Source: Iodobacter sp. BJB302 (GTDB lineage: Bacteria; Pseudomonadota; Gammaproteobacteria; Burkholderiales; Chitinibacteraceae). Taken from it: 64,000 nt of DNA. Both the position numbers and the translations under genes were made by a program. Shown here in pieces: positions 58,880 through 64,000 of the stretch; position 1 is the stretch's first letter, and each line of letters opens with the position of its first letter. Below the pieces are notes generated by a model. The model worked only from the letters and a program-made list of their open reading frames with translations. It did not search any database and had not been told where the DNA came from. The stretch spans positions 26,684 through 90,683 of the forward strand of contig NZ_PDZG01000010.1 in the NCBI RefSeq assembly GCF_002735645.1, read 5' to 3'.

Positions 58880-60493
58880 TTAAGGCTGCTTATTCAAAAT
58901 GCTTAAAGCAACCGCCTCGGCAATTTTAATGCCATCCACACCGGCCGATAAAATGCCGCCTGCGTAGCCTGCGCCTTCACCCGCAGGGAACAGGCCCTTG
59001 GTGTTGATGCTTTGCAGCGTATCGTTATCACGCTTGATGCGCACAGGGGAGGAGGTGCGGGTTTCCACACCAGTGAACAGCGCGTCGCTCATGCCAAAGC
59101 CTTTGATTTGCTTATCAAAGGCAGGCATCGCTTCGCGAATCGCAGTAATGGCGTATTCAGGCAGGCAATCGGCCAAATCCGTTAAATGCACACCCGGCGT
59201 GTAGGAAGGCACCACCACACCAAACTCGGTAGAAGGCTTGCCTTTAAGGAAATCACCCAGTTTTTGAGCCGGGGCCTGATAAGTACTGCCACCCGCTTCA
59301 AAAGCCTTACTTTCCCACTTACGCTGCAGCTCAATCCCTGCCAGCGGATGACCAGGGAAATCTTCTTCCGGCGTAATCCCCACCACAATCGCCGCATTGG
59401 CATTACGCTCATTGCGTGAGTACTGGCTCATGCCGTTGGTGACCACACGGCCTGGCTCGGATGCAGCTGCCACAACTGTGCCACCCGGGCACATACAGAA
59501 GCTGTACACCGAGCGGCCATTGCTGGCGTGGTGCACCAGTTTGTAATCTGCCGCGCCCAGAATCGGATGGCCTGCACTTGGGCCAAAACGGGCGGTATCA
59601 ATCACGGTTTGCGGATGCTCTACACGGAAACCCAGAGAAAACGGCTTGGCCTCCATAAACACGCCCTGCTCAAATAATTTGTAAAAGGTATCGCGCGCGC
59701 TATGGCCAATCGCCAGCACCACATGCTTGGAATGGATTTTTTCGCCATTGGCCAGCTCAACGCCTTCCACTTGGCCGTCGTTCAGAATCAGTTGCTCTAC
59801 CTTGCTGGAAAAGCGCACTTCGCCGCCCAACTCAATAATATTGGCGCGCATGCTTTCAACCATGCTGACTAAACGAAACGTACCAATATGGGGCTTGCTG
59901 ACGTACATAATCTCGTCTGGCGCACCTGCTTTTACAAACTCTTGTAAAACTTTATGCCCAAGATGCTTTGGGTCTTTAATCTGGCTGTAAAGCTTGCCGT
60001 CAGAAAACGTACCCGCGCCGCCTTCACCATACTGCACATTCGATTCAGGATTCAGCACGCCCTTGCGCCACAGGCCCCAGGTGTCTTTGGTGCGCTCGCG
60101 CACGGCCTTGCCGCGCTCCAGAATAATCGGTTTAAAGCCCATTTGCGCCAGCAACAAACCAGCAAACAAGCCACAGGGGCCGGTACCAATCACAACGGGG
60201 CGATCAGTCAATCCTTCCGGCGCATGGCCTACATACTGGTATTCAATATCAGGCGAGACCATGATGTGGCGATCGGCTTTCAAACGCTTCAGCACCGCCG
60301 CTTCATTTTTGACTTCTGCATCAAGAGAGTAGATCAGCAGGATGGCGGCACGCTTACGCGCATCGTAGCTGCGCTTAAAGATGCTAAAGCTGATCAGATC
60401 AGCCTCTGCCACCGCAAGACGCTTAAGCAGTGCTTGTTTCAGCTCGTTTTCCGAATGATCGAGCGGCAGTTTTACTTCATTTATTCTTAACAT
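58880..60493 (-). CDS. FAD-dependent oxidoreductase, COG2509 type
   Basis: 537 residues. An N-terminal ~90-residue RNA-binding-like domain precedes a Rossmann FAD site (PVVIGTGPCGLFAGLLLAQM then ILERGK), with conserved NVQYGEGGAGTFSDGKLYSQ and a C-terminal GLFPAGEGAGYAGGILSAGVDG. This is the widely conserved YP-type predicted dehydrogenase. The substrate is unknown. It is monocistronic, divergent from the CpdB-like gene. Confidence 0.92.
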   Translation of the reverse strand: MLRINEVKLPLDHSENELKQALLKRLAVAEADLISFSIFKRSYDARKRAAILLIYSLDAEVKNEAAVLKRLKADRHIMVSPDIEYQYVGHAPEGLTDRPVVIGTGPCGLFAGLLLAQMGFKPIILERGKAVRERTKDTWGLWRKGVLNPESNVQYGEGGAGTFSDGKLYSQIKDPKHLGHKVLQEFVKAGAPDEIMYVSKPHIGTFRLVSMVESMRANIIELGGEVRFSSKVEQLILNDGQVEGVELANGEKIHSKHVVLAIGHSARDTFYKLFEQGVFMEAKPFSLGFRVEHPQTVIDTARFGPSAGHPILGAADYKLVHHASNGRSVYSFCMCPGGTVVAAASEPGRVVTNGMSQYSRNERNANAAIVVGITPEEDFPGHPLAGIELQRKWESKAFEAGGSTYQAPAQKLGDFLKGKPSTEFGVVVPSYTPGVHLTDLADCLPEYAITAIREAMPAFDKQIKGFGMSDALFTGVETRTSSPVRIKRDNDTLQSINTKGLFPAGEGAGYAGGILSAGVDGIKIAEAVALSILNKQP

Positions 60494-60533
60494 TCTGTCT
60501 TTCCGAAATTCAAGGTGCGCTCAGGGGCCTGAT

Positions 60534-60566
60534 TTGATTATTTTAGGCCAAGCCTGAAATAATCAA
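60534..60566. other. Long hairpin in the divergent intergenic region
   Basis: A 15-bp stem with one G-T pair (ttgattattttaggc / gcctgaaataatcaa) and a CAA loop, 40 bp upstream of the flavoprotein start. It is too far upstream of the plus-strand gene (60988) to be its terminator. It could be an operator, attenuator or repeat remnant. The rest of 60494-60987 shows no convincing gene. Confidence 0.4.
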
Positions 60567-60987
60567 ACAAAGTCACGCCACGCGGATTCAACCCGCTATT
60601 TTGCCGGTTTTCTGCGCATCGTGCAGAACTATGGCGATGCAAATAAACCCGGCCACCGCCAATCCGCGCATCTGCAGCTGATAAAACGCAAAAATGTATT
60701 AAATGGCGGGGCACAGGCGGCACTGCATTTCCGGCGCTCTGCCCGGCCAGCAAAACACTCAAAAACATGCAAAAAACAGCGCACCAAGCCTGGCCAACCT
60801 AGGCTATTTTCTTCAATCTGCCGCCCGAATACTGTACAAGCTATTGCCTTTTTTGGTAATTCAAGAGCAAAAACAACCTAATGTCATAAAAAATTAACCC
60901 GTTTGCAACACAAATATAGTCTTACTGCAAAGTTCAAACCTTACTCTCGCGCCTTCACATAAAAGCCCAAGGGCATAAGAGAGAGCA

Positions 60988-63003
60988 ATGCGCATCACAT
61001 TACTAGCCAGCTTAATTTGCAGCTCACTGCTTTTAGCAGCATGCAATGATAGTGATACAGATACGCCCGCCGCTGCACCGGTCACCCCGCCCCCAGCCGC
61101 AGGCACCAAGCTTGATTTAGCGGTGCTGCAAACAACCGATTTGCACGCCAATGTGCTGAGCTACGATTACTACAAAACCACCGACGATACGACGCTTGGT
61201 TTTGAACGTACAGCCACCCTGATTGATGCTGCGCGTAAAGAAAATCCAAACAACTTGCTGGTAGACGATGGCGACACCATTCAGGGCACATCGCTATCTG
61301 ATTTCCAGTCGCAAGTTGAGCCGGTCAAATGCGATACGCCGCTGGCGATCCATAAAGCCATGAATCTAATGAAATATGATGCCGGCAATATCGGTAATCA
61401 TGAGTTTAACTACGGCCTGAAATACCTTGGTCAAGTCACTGGCAGCTCAATGAAATCCGGCCCGGAAGCGGGCCAAAAATGCGCAGGCCCAGATTTCCCT
61501 CTGATCACTTCTAACGTAAACAACGCTGGTGACGGCAAGCCTTTGTTTGAGCCATACGTCATTTTGGACCGCACCTTTAAGGCCGTAGACGGAAAAGATA
61601 TCAAGCTAAAAGTTGGCGTAATCGGCTTTACCCCACCAGGCATTATGGATTGGGACAAACGTAATCTGGAAGGCAAAGTCAGCGTACTGGGCATTGTGGA
61701 CGCGGCGAAAAAATACGTTCCGGAAATGAAAGCCAAGGGTGCAGATATCGTGGTTGCGCTGGCGCACAGCGGCATTTCTGCGGCTGAATACAGCCCAAGC
61801 ATGGAAAACGCAGTTTACTACCTGGCTAAAGACGTACCAGGCATTACGGCGATTGTTTCCGGCCACTCGCACAGCTTTTTCCCGGATAAGAAGAACTACG
61901 CCGGTATCAAAAATGTTGATAACGAAAAAGGCCTGGTCAATGGCGTTCCAACCGTGATGTCCGGCTTCTGGGGCAACACACTGGGCGTGCTAAAGCTGAA
62001 TCTGGAATTCGATGGCAAAGTATGGAAGACCAACGATTCAAAAGGTGAACTGAAATCAGTGAGCACCAAAGATGCGTCTGGCGTAGCCACAGCCGTACCC
62101 GCAAAAGCAGAGATTGCTAAGCTGGTAGAAAAAGAGCACCAAGGCACGGTCAAGTACGTCAATGCGGGGGTGGGTAAGAGCGAATACCGCATCAGCTCTT
62201 TCTTCACACAAGTTGCACCTACTGCAGCGATGCGCCTGATTAACCTAGCACAAACTGATTATGTAACTAAGTTTGTCAAAGCCAATTTACCGCAATACGC
62301 CTCGCTGCCGATTCTCTCCGCAGCCGCGCCGTTTAAAGTGAACTTCCGTGGCACAGGCTTTACCGACATTGCGGCTGGCGATGTGGCGATCAAAAATATT
62401 GCGGATCTTTACCTCTATCCAAACACCTTACAAGCCGTAAAAATTAACGGCGCAACGGTCAAACTTTGGTTAGAAAAATCGGCAGAGCAATTTAACCAAA
62501 TCGATCCAACAAAAACAGCGGATCAAAACTTAATTAACAGCACATTCCCATCGTATAACTTTGACCAAATCGACGGCATTACTTATGAAATCGATGTGAC
62601 CAAAGATAAGGGCAGCCGCATTGTTAATCTAAGCCTCAATGGCAAAGCGCTCGATTTAAAAGCCGACTTTATCGTAGTGACTAACAACTACCGTGCCAAC
62701 GGTGGTGGTGGTTTTGCTGGTTTGGACGGCAGCCAAATTGTGGTCGATAGCGGTGGTGATGCAAATCGCGACATCATCGTTAATTATGTTAAAGAGCAAA
62801 AAACGCTGACACTGGCCAAACAAGGCCCAGTGGCCAACTGGCGCTTTGCCAAGGTTAAAACAGCAGGCAAGGTATTGTTTGAATCTTCAGCAGATGCGGC
62901 AGCGCTTCAAGTGGCAGCTCAAGAAAAGATCACCAATATCGCCCTTGACTCCACCAAAGCGGACAAAAGCGCATCGGTATTTAGCATTGATCTGAGTAAG
63001 TAA
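60988..63003 (+). CDS. Lipoprotein 5'-nucleotidase / 2',3'-cyclic-nucleotide phosphodiesterase (CpdB-like)
   Basis: 671 residues. Lipoprotein signal with lipobox LAAC, then a Pro/Ala linker. The calcineurin-like metallophosphoesterase domain has its motifs in order: LQTTDLHANV, VDDGDTIQG, GNIGNHEFNYG, VALAHSG and VSGHSHSFFP. The C-terminal 5'-nucleotidase domain (VVTNNYRANGGGGFAGLDGS) binds the base. It degrades extracellular or periplasmic nucleotides for phosphate and nucleosides. Followed 60 bp later by the Sel1 gene. Confidence 0.93.
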   Translation: MRITLLASLICSSLLLAACNDSDTDTPAAAPVTPPPAAGTKLDLAVLQTTDLHANVLSYDYYKTTDDTTLGFERTATLIDAARKENPNNLLVDDGDTIQGTSLSDFQSQVEPVKCDTPLAIHKAMNLMKYDAGNIGNHEFNYGLKYLGQVTGSSMKSGPEAGQKCAGPDFPLITSNVNNAGDGKPLFEPYVILDRTFKAVDGKDIKLKVGVIGFTPPGIMDWDKRNLEGKVSVLGIVDAAKKYVPEMKAKGADIVVALAHSGISAAEYSPSMENAVYYLAKDVPGITAIVSGHSHSFFPDKKNYAGIKNVDNEKGLVNGVPTVMSGFWGNTLGVLKLNLEFDGKVWKTNDSKGELKSVSTKDASGVATAVPAKAEIAKLVEKEHQGTVKYVNAGVGKSEYRISSFFTQVAPTAAMRLINLAQTDYVTKFVKANLPQYASLPILSAAAPFKVNFRGTGFTDIAAGDVAIKNIADLYLYPNTLQAVKINGATVKLWLEKSAEQFNQIDPTKTADQNLINSTFPSYNFDQIDGITYEIDVTKDKGSRIVNLSLNGKALDLKADFIVVTNNYRANGGGGFAGLDGSQIVVDSGGDANRDIIVNYVKEQKTLTLAKQGPVANWRFAKVKTAGKVLFESSADAAALQVAAQEKITNIALDSTKADKSASVFSIDLSK

Positions 63004-63065
63004 GCATTCGTTGACGTTTTGTCTAAAAATCCTCAGGGCGCAAGCCTTGGGGATTTGGAGTTTTT

Positions 63066-63806
63066 ATGAAAGCCTTATCCAAACCCATGCTGGCCCTCAT
63101 CGCCATCACACTTACCGGCGGCTTGGTAATCAAGCAGTACCAACAAAGCCAGCAAGCGCGGGCTTTAGCCATGCCTAACGAGGCAGTGCAGCAATTACAA
63201 CTGGATGCAAAAGACGGTAATGCGCGCCTGCTGGAGCTGGCAACACTAGGCCATCCGCTGGCTGCACGTCTGGTTGCAGAACGCACAGACGACAAAAAAA
63301 CAGCCGCTCAATGGTTAGAAAAATCAGCCGAGGCGGGAGACTCAAAAGCACGCTATCTGCTGGGCATGGCCTATTTAAAAGGCGATGGTGTGCCACAGAA
63401 CGCGCAAAAAGCACGACTCTGGTTTAGCACCGCAGGAGAAATGGGCATCTATCGCCTAGGCATGCTGACGCTTAAAGGCGAAGGCGGCGCTAAAGATCAG
63501 GCGAAGGGAATAGAGATGGTAGAAGCCGCAGCCAAAAATAACGACCCTGCCGCGATCTACACCCTCGGCAATTGGTATCGCTATGGCGATTATCTAAAGC
63601 AAGACGATCAGTTGGCCGTTAAACACTATAAAAAAGCCGCCAATCTGCAATATGTACCCGCCCTGCAAGAGCTGGCACTGGCTTTGGAAATGGGCGAAAT
63701 GGGCCTGGATATCAACCCCGCCCAAGCCCACAGCCTGAACGAAATGGCTGGCCATATCAGCCATTGCAAGCAGGATCATACGAATGAAGTGAAGGTGTTT
63801 GATTAA
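63066..63806 (+). CDS. Sel1-like repeat protein
   Basis: 246 residues: an uncleaved-looking N-terminal hydrophobic segment (PMLALIAITLTGGLVI), then Sel1/TPR-like repeats (AAQWLEKSAEAGDSKARYLL, GMAYLKGDGVPQNAQKARLW, YTLGNWYRYGDYLKQDDQLA, VKHYKKAANLQYVPALQELA). These are adaptor scaffolds, probably periplasmic here. No catalytic domain is present. Confidence 0.88.
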   Translation: MKALSKPMLALIAITLTGGLVIKQYQQSQQARALAMPNEAVQQLQLDAKDGNARLLELATLGHPLAARLVAERTDDKKTAAQWLEKSAEAGDSKARYLLGMAYLKGDGVPQNAQKARLWFSTAGEMGIYRLGMLTLKGEGGAKDQAKGIEMVEAAAKNNDPAAIYTLGNWYRYGDYLKQDDQLAVKHYKKAANLQYVPALQELALALEMGEMGLDINPAQAHSLNEMAGHISHCKQDHTNEVKVFD

Positions 63807-63874
63807 TGTGTGGCACATCAGACAAGCATGAAATGAGCACCTTATTTGTTCGATAATAAAAAAAGCCCATCTGG

Positions 63875-64000
63875 TGAACTGCACCCCAAAAGTTGGACAC
63901 CCGTCCATATTTTTGGGGTGTTTTTATGTCCAAGTACTCAACGCAATTCAAGCTCTCTGTCGTTCAGCAATATTTAACTGGCGAAGCGGGTATCAAAACG
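63875..64000 (+). mobile_element. IS3-family (IS150-group) insertion sequence, left end only
   Basis: The terminal inverted repeat begins tgaactgcaccccaaaagtt then ggacac, typical of IS150-group ends. A transposase gene starts at 63926. The element runs off the window. It lies 68 bp after the Sel1 gene. Confidence 0.85.
63926..64000 (+). CDS. IS3-family transposase OrfA, N-terminus only
   Basis: 25 codons visible (MSKYSTQFKLSVVQQYLTGE...), the start of the IS150/InsJ-type HTH protein that, with OrfB by frameshift, forms the transposase. The gene continues past the right edge. Confidence 0.85.
   Translation, partial: MSKYSTQFKLSVVQQYLTGEAGIKT

Noticed and set aside
1..64000. CRISPR arrays, tRNA and rRNA genes
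   Set aside because: No regularly spaced direct repeats, and no tRNA cloverleaf or rRNA sequence was recognised on either strand. A dedicated tRNA or covariance search was not possible here.

Overview
The window reads as a chromosomal segment of a Gram-negative betaproteobacterium, most likely in the Neisseriales/Chromobacteriaceae (Iodobacter-like). This rests on ubiC-ubiA, a close Dcm homologue, a glycogen cluster, a single-Cache chemoreceptor and an MbnP/MbnH pair. The taxon is inferred from gene content and style; no 16S gene or tRNA was found.

Layout. (1) 1-5.8 kb, host: the 3' part of a chemoreceptor, two small exported or membrane proteins, then a copper-type operon of MbnP lipoprotein, MbnH di-haem enzyme and an outer-membrane beta-barrel. 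(2) 5.79-6.04 kb and 44.54-44.84 kb: two copies of one dispersed repeat in inverted orientation, flanking a prophage. (3) 6038-44465: a complete-looking 38.4-kb transposable (Mu/BcepMu-type) prophage. Late genes run leftwards (lysis, terminase, portal, Mu-type head, P2-type contractile tail, fibre). Early genes run rightwards from an operator-promoter near 34.7 kb (gp16-family DNA-binding protein, MuA-type DDE transposase, MuB-type ATPase, DUF3164, HU, GemA, a Mor-type activator). Both ends carry paired GATAAAT boxes 23 bp apart. (4) 44.9-64 kb, host: a histidine kinase without a partner, GNAT and solute-binding proteins, ubiC-ubiA, a Nudix hydrolase, dcm, glgP-HAD-glgA-glgC, a flavoprotein, a CpdB-like lipoprotein, a Sel1-repeat protein, and the first 125 bp of an IS3-family element at the right edge.

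The most interesting material is in the prophage. Five leftward promoters share a TTAA-n6-TTAA-like dyad exactly 23 bp upstream of a degenerate -10 hexamer and have no -35 box. That places an activator dyad at about -43, as at Mor/C-dependent promoters of phage Mu. They lie ahead of a secreted moron, the endolysin, the protease/scaffold, the tail chaperone and baseplate W. For the protease and gpW the predicted transcript starts at the A of the ATG, and neither has a Shine-Dalgarno, so both are candidate leaderless late mRNAs. A 2-kb AT-rich cargo cassette sits between tail tube and tail chaperone and is bracketed by two nearly identical terminators. It holds a DUF4145-like protein with a canonical HEPN RNase motif (R-x4-H), a zinc-ribbon DUF4145 protein lacking the arginine, and a small acidic protein. 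This is the best candidate here for an undescribed defence or superinfection-exclusion system. Other cargo includes a secreted thermonuclease with an Excalibur domain and a coiled-coil membrane protein whose N-terminus resembles the C-terminus of the adjacent repressor.
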